The notes below the pieces were generated by a model, which was not told the DNA's origin, made no database searches, and saw only the letters and a list, made by a program, of their open reading frames with translations. Positions 28,387 through 35,481 of a stretch of 64,000 bases of DNA are shown piece after piece. The stretch spans positions 1 to 64,000 of the forward strand of contig NZ_BDCU01000041.1 in assembly GCF_001618425.1 (NCBI RefSeq). The letters run 5' to 3'. How positions within the stretch are numbered: the stretch's first letter is position 1; each line of letters starts with the position of its first letter. The translations under genes were made by a program, and so were the position numbers. The DNA is from Nocardia fusca NBRC 14340 (GTDB lineage Bacteria; Actinomycetota; Actinomycetes; Mycobacteriales; Mycobacteriaceae).

Positions 28387-28403
28387 TCATCCCCGGCGGG
28401 TGA
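28387..28403. promoter_or_regulatory. Weak copy B of the shared inverted repeat
   Basis: TCATCCCCGGCGGGTGA keeps the right arm GGGTGA and most of the left arm. It matches the best copy at 13 of 17 positions. It lies between the alkylsulfatase and the small membrane-protein pair. Confidence 0.35.
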
Positions 28404-28541
28404 TGCCCGCGGCCCGGCCGCGGCGGAGACTGCGCAGTGTCGCGACCGACTGTCCACCGGAGGATGTGATGACCGACCGCGAACCCAAGCCCTCGCGCCC
28501 GGTTGACAACCGGGCAGACACCCGAACTGCGCGGCCCGGCC

Positions 28542-28742
28542 CTAACGGGCCAGAAAATGCCAGCCCAGCCATGCCCATACAAGAACCGCCAGAACTCGCA
28601 GCGCCCGCGATCGCAGCAGCAGACGGAGCGTCTGCCCGAGCGGGGTGAGGCGGGTGGGTAGGCAGCGCGCAATGAGCTCCGCCGCCAGCCCGACGGCAGC
28701 GAGGGCGGCGAATCCGATAATGATCACCAACCGGTCGGTCAT
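28542..28742 (-). CDS. DUF6186 family small membrane protein
   Basis: A 66-residue protein with one or two membrane spans: MTDRLVIIIGFAALAAVGLA near the start and VLAVLVWAWLGWHFLAR at the end. The C-terminal WAWLGWHFLAR matches the DUF6186 pattern. Its ATG overlaps the stop of the preceding gene (start 28742, stop ends at 28739), so the two are coupled. The function is unknown. Confidence 0.75.
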   Translation of the reverse strand: MTDRLVIIIGFAALAAVGLAAELIARCLPTRLTPLGQTLRLLLRSRALRVLAVLVWAWLGWHFLAR

Positions 28743-29152
28743 CGCAGCAGCCACCACCCGATGGCCAGCCACAGCAGCCAGCCGGCCCAGCGCCCCGGGC
28801 CTTGTTCCAGCGTGGTGTCGAGCAGTGTGGACAAGGTGGGATGGGAAGGGTCCGGCACGCGCCACGACGACTGCCGGGACAGTGCGAACAGCTCCCAGAC
28901 CGATATCGCGAGGGCCAATGGGGACCACAGTAGTAAGCCGTTGCGTAGCCGCGGATCCGCGGGTAACGGCTCGTCGGGGCGTCGGAGGGCATGCACAAGC
29001 AGGAGAATCGACGGTGCCGCAACCAGTGCTGTCGCTGCCCAGCCGAACGGGCGGGTTTGGGCAGCGAGTGTGGCGAGGGCAAGACAGCTGACAACGGGCA
29101 CGGCCCACCGAACGAACTGCCCGCGGGGCGCAGGGGTCGGCTCAGCCGTCAC
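28739..29152 (-). CDS. Hypothetical membrane protein, partner of DUF6186
   Basis: The 137-residue product has four hydrophobic segments: VVSCLALATLAAQ, WAATALVAAPSILLLVHAL, LLLWSPLALAISVWEL and GWLLWLAIGWWLLR. The loop between the third and fourth contains a conserved-looking SHPTLSTLLDTTLEQGPGRW. It overlaps the DUF6186 gene by 4 bp (ATGA). I recall such pairs in other actinomycetes, but no function is known. The start ATG 29152 lies about 110 bp from the end of the SDR gene to its right. Confidence 0.72.
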   Translation of the reverse strand: MTAEPTPAPRGQFVRWAVPVVSCLALATLAAQTRPFGWAATALVAAPSILLLVHALRRPDEPLPADPRLRNGLLLWSPLALAISVWELFALSRQSSWRVPDPSHPTLSTLLDTTLEQGPGRWAGWLLWLAIGWWLLR

Positions 29153-29263
29153 TTTTCGCAGTCTACGACCCGGGGTCGCCGTAGTAATGGTTCGGCGGTT
29201 ACTACCGCGACCCCATGACGGGGGATCATCGTTGGTTCTTCATCTTCCTTGGTGAGGTCGGGC

Positions 29264-30067
29264 TCAGTCAGGAATGGCTCCGAGACTCATGTTGGCTATG
29301 GTCCCGGCGATGCCGCTTGCCCGATCCGAGGCGATGAACGCCACGACCTCGGCCATTTCCTGAAGGGTTGGCAGGCGCTTGCGGTGAGTTCGCTCCGCGA
29401 CCATGTGCTGGAACTGCTCGCGGGTGACGCCATGCGCCTTGGCATGGATGCCGAAGACCTCTTCGATCGTGCCGCTGTCGGGCATGCCCTGCGTCCGGAC
29501 GCCCGCCACGCGGACGCCGTGCGGCGCAAACTCGACCGAGAGGTCCCTGATCAGTGCCTCCTCGGCCGCCATGGCCACCGCCACGCCGCCCATAAGGGGA
29601 TTGGCGATGCGCGAGGGAATCGAGGTCACCGTCATGATCACGCCCGAGCCTTTGGCCGTCATGTGCCGGCCGGCAAGGCGCGCGGTCAGGAAGTTGGCGC
29701 GCACGTGCTCGGTGATTGGCCGCATGAAGTCCTCGACCGCGAGATCGACGAGCGGAACGCCCTGCAGCGTGGTGTTGCGCAGCCCGACGGCGTTGAACGA
29801 GATGTCCACGCCGCCCGCCTTCTCGATCACCGCGTCGAGGTGTTCTGCCACAGCCGTCTCGTCGAGAGCGTCGACCTGCGTCGCCTCGGCCGCGCCGCCT
29901 CCGGCGGCGATCTCCTTGGCCACTGTCTCCACCTTCGAGGCGGTACGTCCGGCGAGAAAGACCCGGGCCCCCTCGCGCGCGAACGTACGGGCGACGGCGT
30001 GGCCGATGGCGCCGCCGGCTCCGTAGATGACGGCGTTCTTGTCCTCGAGCAGCAAATTCGTGCTCAT
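29264..30067 (-). CDS. SDR family protein with altered catalytic residues
   Basis: The 267-residue chain has the Rossmann start GAGGAIGHAVARTF (about 16-29) and the SDR topology (FNAVGLRN in place of NNAG, then VTSIPSR). Where an SDR normally has Ser...Tyr-x-x-x-Lys, it reads TSIPSRIANPLMGGVAVAMAAEEAL, so the Tyr and Lys are both absent from the expected place. The end SGIAGTIANMSLG is a normal SDR tail. It follows the other SDR gene after 21 bp in the same direction, so they form an operon. It may be a non-canonical reductase or a binding protein. Confidence 0.8.
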   Translation of the reverse strand: MSTNLLLEDKNAVIYGAGGAIGHAVARTFAREGARVFLAGRTASKVETVAKEIAAGGGAAEATQVDALDETAVAEHLDAVIEKAGGVDISFNAVGLRNTTLQGVPLVDLAVEDFMRPITEHVRANFLTARLAGRHMTAKGSGVIMTVTSIPSRIANPLMGGVAVAMAAEEALIRDLSVEFAPHGVRVAGVRTQGMPDSGTIEEVFGIHAKAHGVTREQFQHMVAERTHRKRLPTLQEMAEVVAFIASDRASGIAGTIANMSLGAIPD

Positions 30068-30088
30068 TGATGTGGTCCGCCCTTTCCG

Positions 30089-30811
30089 TTACAGGTTCTG
30101 TGCCGCGGGAATCAGCGCCGCGTTCTCGCGTTCGAGCGCCTTGACCGTGCCGCCGTTCCAGCTGTCGGCGAACGCCTGCGAGAAGGGGTCGGGGAAGATT
30201 TCGTCGTGGCCCTTGTCCACTCCGTCGAATATGGCTTGGGCAACTGACGATGGTGACGCCTTCGGGATCGGGAGATCGCGCACCATATCGGTGTCCACGG
30301 GACCGGCCAGCACGGCATGGACGTGTACGCCCTGACCGGCGAGGGTGGCACGCAGGGACTGTGTCATGGAGAACGCGGCGGCCTTGGAGATCGAGTAACC
30401 AGGACTGACTGGCAACGCCGCCAACGCCGCCATCGACACCACGTTGACGATCGCGCCCCGCGACTCGATGAGCCGGGGCAGGAGGGCCTGTGTAACGCCG
30501 TACGGGCCGAAGAGGTTGACTGCGAGATACTGCTCCAGGGCGGCGCGATCAGCGAAGTCTTCGTAGCCTCCCAGGCCCGCATTGTTGACAAGGACATCGA
30601 GCGAAGCAACGGCCTCGCCGGCGGCGGCGATCTGTTCGGCGTCGGTCACGTCCAGGGCCAGGGGCGTGACGCGCTCGTCGGGGTGGGTCAGGGGCTGCCG
30701 TGTGCCTGCGTAGACCCGTGTGGCGCCCCTGCTCAAGGCTTCGTCGACCAAAGCCCGTCCGAGGCCTCGGTTGGCTCCGGTCACCAGAACCGTTTTGTCC
30801 GCGAGAGTCAT
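30089..30811 (-). CDS. Short-chain dehydrogenase/reductase
   Basis: A canonical 240-residue SDR: NAD(P)-binding TGANRGLG (about 11-18), NNAGLGG, catalytic Ser in VVSMAA and YSISK (Tyr/Lys). The Arg in ANRGLGRA and the TRQP loop suggest NADP preference. ATG 30811 follows AGGAGA; the open frame extends upstream through the sigma-factor promoter region but is not coding. It heads a two-gene SDR operon and diverges from the ECF sigma gene, with about 160 bp between, so the sigma factor may control it. Confidence 0.88.
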   Translation of the reverse strand: MTLADKTVLVTGANRGLGRALVDEALSRGATRVYAGTRQPLTHPDERVTPLALDVTDAEQIAAAGEAVASLDVLVNNAGLGGYEDFADRAALEQYLAVNLFGPYGVTQALLPRLIESRGAIVNVVSMAALAALPVSPGYSISKAAAFSMTQSLRATLAGQGVHVHAVLAGPVDTDMVRDLPIPKASPSSVAQAIFDGVDKGHDEIFPDPFSQAFADSWNGGTVKALERENAALIPAAQNL

Positions 30812-30970
30812 GTCTTCTCCTATCAGGCGAATGTGAACCGTCGATGGTGCAGACACCCCGACCTCGAGAAAATGGGCGGGCATGGAGCGCCCAGTTTGCG
30901 GCCCGGGCAGTGTCACCACACAGAGAAGACCGACAGCGGCGAGCCTGACACCAGGTAGGGGTGATGACAC

Positions 30971-31984
30971 GTGACCGCGAGCGACCTGATCGCGAGGGCG
31001 CGGGCCGGGGACGACGAGGCGTTCCGACAGCTGACCGAGCCGCACCGCCGGGAGCTGCACCGACACTGCTATCGGATGCTCGGCTCGTTCCAGGACGCCG
31101 AGGACGTGCTCCAGGACACGCTGCTCGCGGCGTGGCGCGGTCTCGACCGGTTCCAAGGGCGTTCCTCGATCCGTACCTGGCTGTATCGGATCGCCACCAA
31201 TCAATGTCTCAACGCGCTTCGCTCGGCCGCCCGGCGCCCGGCAAAGGAGTGGGATGTGCCCGAGATCGAACCCCCGGAGCCGACCCGGCGTGGCGAGGTG
31301 GTGTGGCTGGAGCCGTATCCCGACGCGCTCCTCGCCCCTGCGATCGCTATGCCGCTCGGCCCGGAAGCCCGCTATGAGCAGGCCGAGTCCATCTCGTTGG
31401 CTTTCATCACCGCGCTGCAGATCCTCCCCGCGCGCCAGCGCGCCGTTCTGATCCTGCGCGAGGTGCTCGGATACCCGGCAGCCGAGGTCGCGGACATGCT
31501 CGACTCGACGGTCGAATCGGTCAACAGCGCCCTCAAACGAGCACGCGCCACGCTGCAACGGCGACTCCCGTCGAGTACGGACGCCGATTCGCTTCCCTCG
31601 CCCGCCTCACCCGCCGAACAGGCACTCGTAGCGAGGTTCGCCCGCGCCTACGAATCCGGTGATGTAGATGCCTTGGTCGCTCTACTCACCGACGACGTTC
31701 GCATCTCCATGCCGCCCATGCCCCTCGAATATGTCGGCCGCGACGCCGTCGCCGGCTTCTACGCCGCGCTCATGAGCGCCGACCGGACGTACCACATGGT
31801 GCCTACGCGGGCCAACAGCCAACCGGCATTCGGGGCCTATTTGCGCTCGGCAACCGACGGCATCCGACGCGGGACCGGACTTCTCGTCCTCACGCTTGCC
31901 GGCGACCGGATCAGTGCCGTGACCCGTTTCGACAACAGCGTATTCCCGTGGTTCGGGCTCCCCCGATCCCTTCCCCACCGCTGA
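30971..31984 (+). CDS. ECF RNA polymerase sigma factor with SnoaL-like C-terminal domain
   Basis: The 337-residue factor has sigma-2 (RELHRHCYRMLGSFQDAEDVLQDTLLAAW, core DAEDVLQDTLLAAW at about 46-59), sigma-4 (LPARQRAVLILREVLGYPAAEVADML) and a C-terminal SnoaL/NTF2-like domain (about 215-330: FARAYESGDVDALVALLTDDV). This layout is that of the sigma-70 family TIGR02960/SigX5-like group, where the fused domain replaces an anti-sigma factor. GTG 30971 begins a family-like N-terminus. It diverges from two SDR genes, a context common for this group. The signal is unknown. Confidence 0.88.
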   Translation: MTASDLIARARAGDDEAFRQLTEPHRRELHRHCYRMLGSFQDAEDVLQDTLLAAWRGLDRFQGRSSIRTWLYRIATNQCLNALRSAARRPAKEWDVPEIEPPEPTRRGEVVWLEPYPDALLAPAIAMPLGPEARYEQAESISLAFITALQILPARQRAVLILREVLGYPAAEVADMLDSTVESVNSALKRARATLQRRLPSSTDADSLPSPASPAEQALVARFARAYESGDVDALVALLTDDVRISMPPMPLEYVGRDAVAGFYAALMSADRTYHMVPTRANSQPAFGAYLRSATDGIRRGTGLLVLTLAGDRISAVTRFDNSVFPWFGLPRSLPHR

Positions 31985-32110
31985 TTTCTGCCATCAGCCG
32001 CCTCCCACGAAAGCCGGATCAATAATGATGGCCACGCACGATCAGACACGCCTCGGAAACCGAAAACCGTAGGACGGTGGAATCCTGAAACGCGGAGCCG
32101 GGAAGCTATC

Positions 32111-32995
32111 TCATCGCTTGCTCGGTAGCTCCGCCTCCGCAGCGACGGCCGCGGAGGCGGTGCTGGTGGCTTCGGCGACGACGGCAGATACTCTCCGAGA
32201 ACGGCGCTGCCACCACAGCAGCACTGCGGTCGAGGCGAACGGCACGGCGACGAAAGCCACCGCGGTGACGGTCAGGTCTGGATCGTGCAACTCCATCTGG
32301 GTCCAGGCTCCGCTGAAGAACTGGGCCGTCACCTGGAATGCCGTGTGGAAGCCCATACAGGACCAGAGGCTGCCGGACACCACGCGAAGCGCACCCAGCA
32401 CAGTGGCGAACAGCGCGAACAGCACCGTGCGATCGACCGAGACCTGGCCGCCGTTCAGCGCGCCCCAGGCGGTGAACAACGCCGCCTGTCCCACGGCCGC
32501 CCAGACGGGCGCGAAACGGCCCGCCAGGACGGCGAAGAAGTATCCGCGGAACACCAGTTCCTCGGGTATCGCCTCGTAGAGCAGTACGAGCGTGGTGAGT
32601 CCGAGCAGCGTGACAGCGATCTCGGCCACCGGCGCCCGTGCGGTCAACTCGGCCCATCCTGCCCCTACCAGCACAGCGAGCGTGAGCAACGCCGGGACCG
32701 CCCAGCAGGCGGCACCGGATACGAACTGTTTCCCCCCGAGCCGCCACCCGGTGAGCCCCAGGTCGGACCAGCGGAGCCGAACGGGGAACCGCAGCATCAG
32801 CGCGATCAGGGGGATCACGAACAGCGTCGCCCCCACGGCCCGCACGATATGCGCGCCACGGGTGTACTCGGTACCGGTGACTGCGCCCACCCCGTCGATG
32901 AGCAGCATCCACCAACCGGTGACAGCCGCGAATACCAGGAGAATTCCAGCGGATACGGCGGCGCGGGTCGGACGGTCGGCGGTCGGCGTCTCCAT
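32111..32995 (-). CDS. CPBP family membrane protein, possibly catalytically altered
   Basis: The 294-residue protein has about eight membrane spans and the CPBP (CAAX protease/bacteriocin-processing) signature EEVFR-like EELVFRG (E145, E146, R150). The second motif, usually FxxxH, reads FTAWG, so the His is replaced; the third has H217 in GFHTAFQ with Gln in place of the usual Asn. These changes make peptidase activity doubtful. ATG 32995 has no Shine-Dalgarno but a TATAC element about 14 nt upstream, which fits a leaderless transcript. No neighbour suggests a substrate. Confidence 0.75.
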   Translation of the reverse strand: METPTADRPTRAAVSAGILLVFAAVTGWWMLLIDGVGAVTGTEYTRGAHIVRAVGATLFVIPLIALMLRFPVRLRWSDLGLTGWRLGGKQFVSGAACWAVPALLTLAVLVGAGWAELTARAPVAEIAVTLLGLTTLVLLYEAIPEELVFRGYFFAVLAGRFAPVWAAVGQAALFTAWGALNGGQVSVDRTVLFALFATVLGALRVVSGSLWSCMGFHTAFQVTAQFFSGAWTQMELHDPDLTVTAVAFVAVPFASTAVLLWWQRRSRRVSAVVAEATSTASAAVAAEAELPSKR

Positions 32996-33164
32996 ATGCC
33001 GACCGTATAGTCGGCGTCCGCCAGTGCGCGTCCTCCGATGGGAGGACTCCGCGCCACCCCCGCTACCGCAAATAGTTTTGCCGCCGGCGCCGTCGGTGCC
33101 AGGTATCGAGCCGGTGACCGGGAAACGTCCGGCACCGTTCGAGACCAATGGCTGAGCCCGCCGG

Positions 33165-33470
33165 TCAGTCGATGCCTTCGATGATGCGGAAGTCGCGCTC
33201 GACGCCGTCGGGGAGGGCCACCAGCGCCTTCTGGTATGCCTCGCTCTCGTATGCCGCGACGGCCTGTTCAAAGCTGTCGAACTCGATCAGAACGACGCGC
33301 TGCGTGATTCCGGCCTCGTGGGCGACGACCCGACCGCCACGGGACGGGAGGAGGGACAGGGTGCGCCCGCCCCCAGCCTGGACAGCCGGACCGGCCAGCT
33401 TGTCGTAGGCAGTCAGCCTCTCAGGGGCGGAAATGGCGGGGTAGACACTGACCCAGTAGCCCTTGGCCAT
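33165..33470 (-). CDS. DUF1330 domain protein
   Basis: The 101-residue ferredoxin-like (dimeric alpha/beta barrel) protein has the DUF1330 pattern: KGYWVSVYPAISAPERLTAY near the start, GGRVVAHEAG and RVVLIEFDSFEQAVAAYESEAYQ (core VLIEFDSFEQA). ATG 33470 follows GGAGA at 5 nt, better than the upstream GTG-type start. Such proteins bind small aromatic ligands or act as monooxygenase-like enzymes; the role is not known. It diverges from a LysR gene across about 190 bp, so that regulator probably controls it. Confidence 0.86.
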   Translation of the reverse strand: MAKGYWVSVYPAISAPERLTAYDKLAGPAVQAGGGRTLSLLPSRGGRVVAHEAGITQRVVLIEFDSFEQAVAAYESEAYQKALVALPDGVERDFRIIEGID

Positions 33471-33658
33471 GGAAATCTCCTGTGTTCGGCCGGACACGTC
33501 CGACTTCGAATCGACACTCGGACCGATCGATCCCGGCGACCGGTACTGCGGTCAGTTGAATCGTCATATGCGCAGGTTAGGGCTTGATGTGCGGTCGAGG
33601 GAAAGACCGGTACGGGATAGGCTCAGAACGGATCGTTATCAATCGGCAGGGAGAGCAC

Positions 33659-34561
33659 ATGGCGCCGGATACGGTGAGCCTGCGGTACTTTCTGGTGCTG
33701 GCGCAGGAGTTGAACTTCACCCGCGCGGCCGCACGGATCGGTATCGCACAGCCCGCACTCAGTGCCCGGATGCGCCGATTGGAGGCGGAACTCGGTACGG
33801 CCCTGCTGGTCCGAAACACACGTAGCGTTGTACTGACCACGGCCGGTGCGGCTTTGGCGGAGTCCGCGCCGTCCGCGCTGGCGGCGCTGGACCGGGCATG
33901 GGACACCGCCCGGAGCGCGGGGGCCGGTGAACTGGGCACGCTGCGCATCGGATACAGCCTCAGCGCGGGGGCCGAGACGGCACCGGCCCTGGTGAACAGG
34001 CTGATTCGCGGCAACAGCGGACTCGAGCTCGGCGCGGTCCCGATGGCGACACCGGAGATCTCTCCCGCGGTCGCCGACGGCCGCATCGATGCCGGGATCA
34101 CCCGCGGTGAACAGCCGGGCCGTGGCGTGCGCCGGTTCCTGCTGCGGAGTGAGCGCGTCGGGGTCCAGCTGGCGCAGCACCATCCGCTGGCCGAACACCC
34201 GGAGATCGAGATCGCCGACGCGGCCGCGTATCCGCTGCGACTCCCGGGCCGTGCGGCAAACCCCGTGATCCACGATCAGCTATCCGCACTGTTCCGCGAC
34301 ACTCGACCACACCCCCGATTCCACACGCCCGCAGTATCTTTCGACATGTCTCAGCGCGACCTGCGCGACGGGGTCACCCTCGCCCCGGCCGGAGAAACCG
34401 CGGCCACGGCACAACCGGCCGGTCTCACCTGGCGACCGCTGCGGGGCGCGCCCAGCCTGACGTTCCACCTGGTCCTCCCACGCGAGCAGTCGCCACTACA
34501 CCGCCGCATCCGTGCCGTCGCCAAAACCCTGGCGCACGAGCTGCACTGGCTGCCGGACTGA
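33659..34561 (+). CDS. LysR family transcriptional regulator
   Basis: The 300-residue product has the LysR winged helix (RYFLVLAQELNFTRAAARIGIAQPALSARMRRLEAELG, core FTRAAARIGIAQPALS at 19-34) and a periplasmic-binding-like effector domain. ATG 33659 follows AGGGAGA at 33649-33655. It diverges from the DUF1330 gene, the usual LysR-target layout. The effector is unknown; the effector domain contains the expected LRIGYS strand start near residue 95. Confidence 0.9.
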   Translation: MAPDTVSLRYFLVLAQELNFTRAAARIGIAQPALSARMRRLEAELGTALLVRNTRSVVLTTAGAALAESAPSALAALDRAWDTARSAGAGELGTLRIGYSLSAGAETAPALVNRLIRGNSGLELGAVPMATPEISPAVADGRIDAGITRGEQPGRGVRRFLLRSERVGVQLAQHHPLAEHPEIEIADAAAYPLRLPGRAANPVIHDQLSALFRDTRPHPRFHTPAVSFDMSQRDLRDGVTLAPAGETAATAQPAGLTWRPLRGAPSLTFHLVLPREQSPLHRRIRAVAKTLAHELHWLPD

Positions 34562-34970
34562 CGCGCGAGAGGTCAAGCGAGACGGACGTCTGCGGTGGCG
34601 AGGCCGAAGACCTTGCACCCGGCGGACTTCGCGGTGATGACGACGGCGGTCTTGCTGAATATCCGACACGACCTCGCTACACCGGCGGATCAGCATCCGA
34701 TGATGGCCCCGGGTCCGGTCCGAGTCGTACACCGCGGCCGACTTCCCCGCCGACCAGATGCTCCCGTTCTTCGCCGACTGCGCCCGGCGCGCCGAGGAAC
34801 TGCGGCAAGCGGGCGCCGAGGTGGTATTCGTCGCCGGCTGCGAGATCAGCGCCTTCTGCGGCGGCTTCATCCCGGGGGGATACCTATATGGCCACCACGA
34901 TCGGGATCGGTGAGATCGCCACTCCCACCGCCAACGGAAGCAGATCACCCAGGACCACCACGCACCGGTC
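34562..34970. other. Gene-poor stretch with decayed coding fragments
   Basis: No intact gene lies between the LysR stop and the second DUF7144 gene. A plus-strand remnant at about 34716-34915 is listed separately. On the minus strand a second possible remnant ends at 34573 and reads KTAVVITAKSAGCKVFGL, then ATADVRLA; it is cut by a stop after about 38 codons and I cannot name it. Confidence 0.5.
34710..34915 (+). pseudogene. Remnant of a TIM-barrel glycoside-hydrolase-like gene
   Basis: The frame reads DFPADQMLPFFADCARRAEE, then AGAEVVFVAGCEISAFCGGFIPG. These blocks recall an internal part of actinomycete proteins annotated as glycoside-hydrolase-like or 'abortive phage infection' TIM-barrels, where xxxLPFFADCAERAE and GCELSxFxxGFxPGDT occur. 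After FIPG a run of six G at about 34874-34880 shifts the frame: dropping one G restores the expected PGDTYM continuation, while the actual frame stops soon after. Both ends of the gene are missing. Family memory rather than a search supports the name. Confidence 0.55.
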
Positions 34971-35396
34971 TCAGGTCTGCGGCTGCCAGGTCGCGATCGC
35001 CCAGATCACGACGATGTTCAGGGCGATGATCAGAACCGACCACCACGGGTAGTAGGGCAGCCACAGGAAATTCGCCAGGATCGAGAGCGCGGCGATACCG
35101 ATCGCCAGGCCGCGACCCCAGGTCGTTCCCGTGAGGAGCCCGAGCGCGCTGATGATCAGCACGATCCCGAGGACGAGATGGATCCAACCCCAGGTCGTGA
35201 TATCGAATTCGTAGGCGTAGTTCACGCCGACGACGAACAATTCGTCCTCGGCGACGGCGGCGATTCCTTCCAGTACCGACAGCGCGCCGACGGTCAGCAG
35301 CAGAATCGCCGCGGCGATCGAGGTACCGGCCGCGACGCCCTGCCGGACCGGGGACGGGCCGGAGGTGCTGGTCATCGGCTCCCGTGCAGTTGTCAT
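34971..35396 (-). CDS. DUF7144 family membrane protein, second copy
   Basis: The 141-residue, four-span protein is a paralogue of the one next to kdpE: VLEGIAAVAEDELFVVG, FDITTWGWIHLVLGIVLII, and NFLWLPYYPWWSVLIIALNIVVIWAIATW (TTWGWIHL and FLWLPYYP are the family's marks). ATG 35396 lies 5 nt after AAGGAG, better than the in-frame GTG 35402 that overlaps it. A perfect 7-bp-arm inverted repeat lies 60 bp upstream, the best copy of the shared motif. The function is unknown. Confidence 0.85.
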   Translation of the reverse strand: MTTAREPMTSTSGPSPVRQGVAAGTSIAAAILLLTVGALSVLEGIAAVAEDELFVVGVNYAYEFDITTWGWIHLVLGIVLIISALGLLTGTTWGRGLAIGIAALSILANFLWLPYYPWWSVLIIALNIVVIWAIATWQPQT

Positions 35397-35455
35397 CTCC
35401 ACTCCTTCCGAGCGCAGGTGTGCGTCGACTCTCGCGTGGGCGCGCGGGGTTCACC

Positions 35456-35472
35456 TCACCCGTCGCGGGTGA
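35456..35472. promoter_or_regulatory. Inverted repeat, best copy (C) of the shared motif
   Basis: TCACCCGTCGCGGGTGA has perfect 7-bp arms TCACCCG/CGGGTGA around TCG. It lies 60 bp before the second DUF7144 start and beyond the stop of the AI-2E exporter gene. Related copies sit at 28278, 28387, 37175 and 39960. Confidence 0.65.
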
Positions 35473-35481
35473 AAACCGGGT

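Larger units (their letters stand above)
28144..28541. other. Intergenic region with two copies of the TCACCCG/CGGGTGA motif
   Basis: About 400 bp between the alkylsulfatase start and the end of the next leftward gene. Copies at 28278-28294 and 28387-28403 are described separately. A plus-strand ORF from ATG 28469 with GGAGGA upstream could make a 59-residue Pro/Ala-rich peptide, but most of it is antisense to the DUF6186 gene; I do not call it. Confidence 0.5.

Noticed and set aside
26515..28506. A very long open plus-strand frame over the alkylsulfatase
   Set aside because: It is antisense to a strongly recognised enzyme, has no domain and reads as the mirror of high-GC codon bias.
28469..28648. 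A 59-residue plus-strand ORF with GGAGGA before ATG
   Set aside because: Most of it is antisense to the DUF6186 gene and it is a Pro/Ala-rich sequence; kept only as a note because of the good ribosome binding site and nearby dyad.
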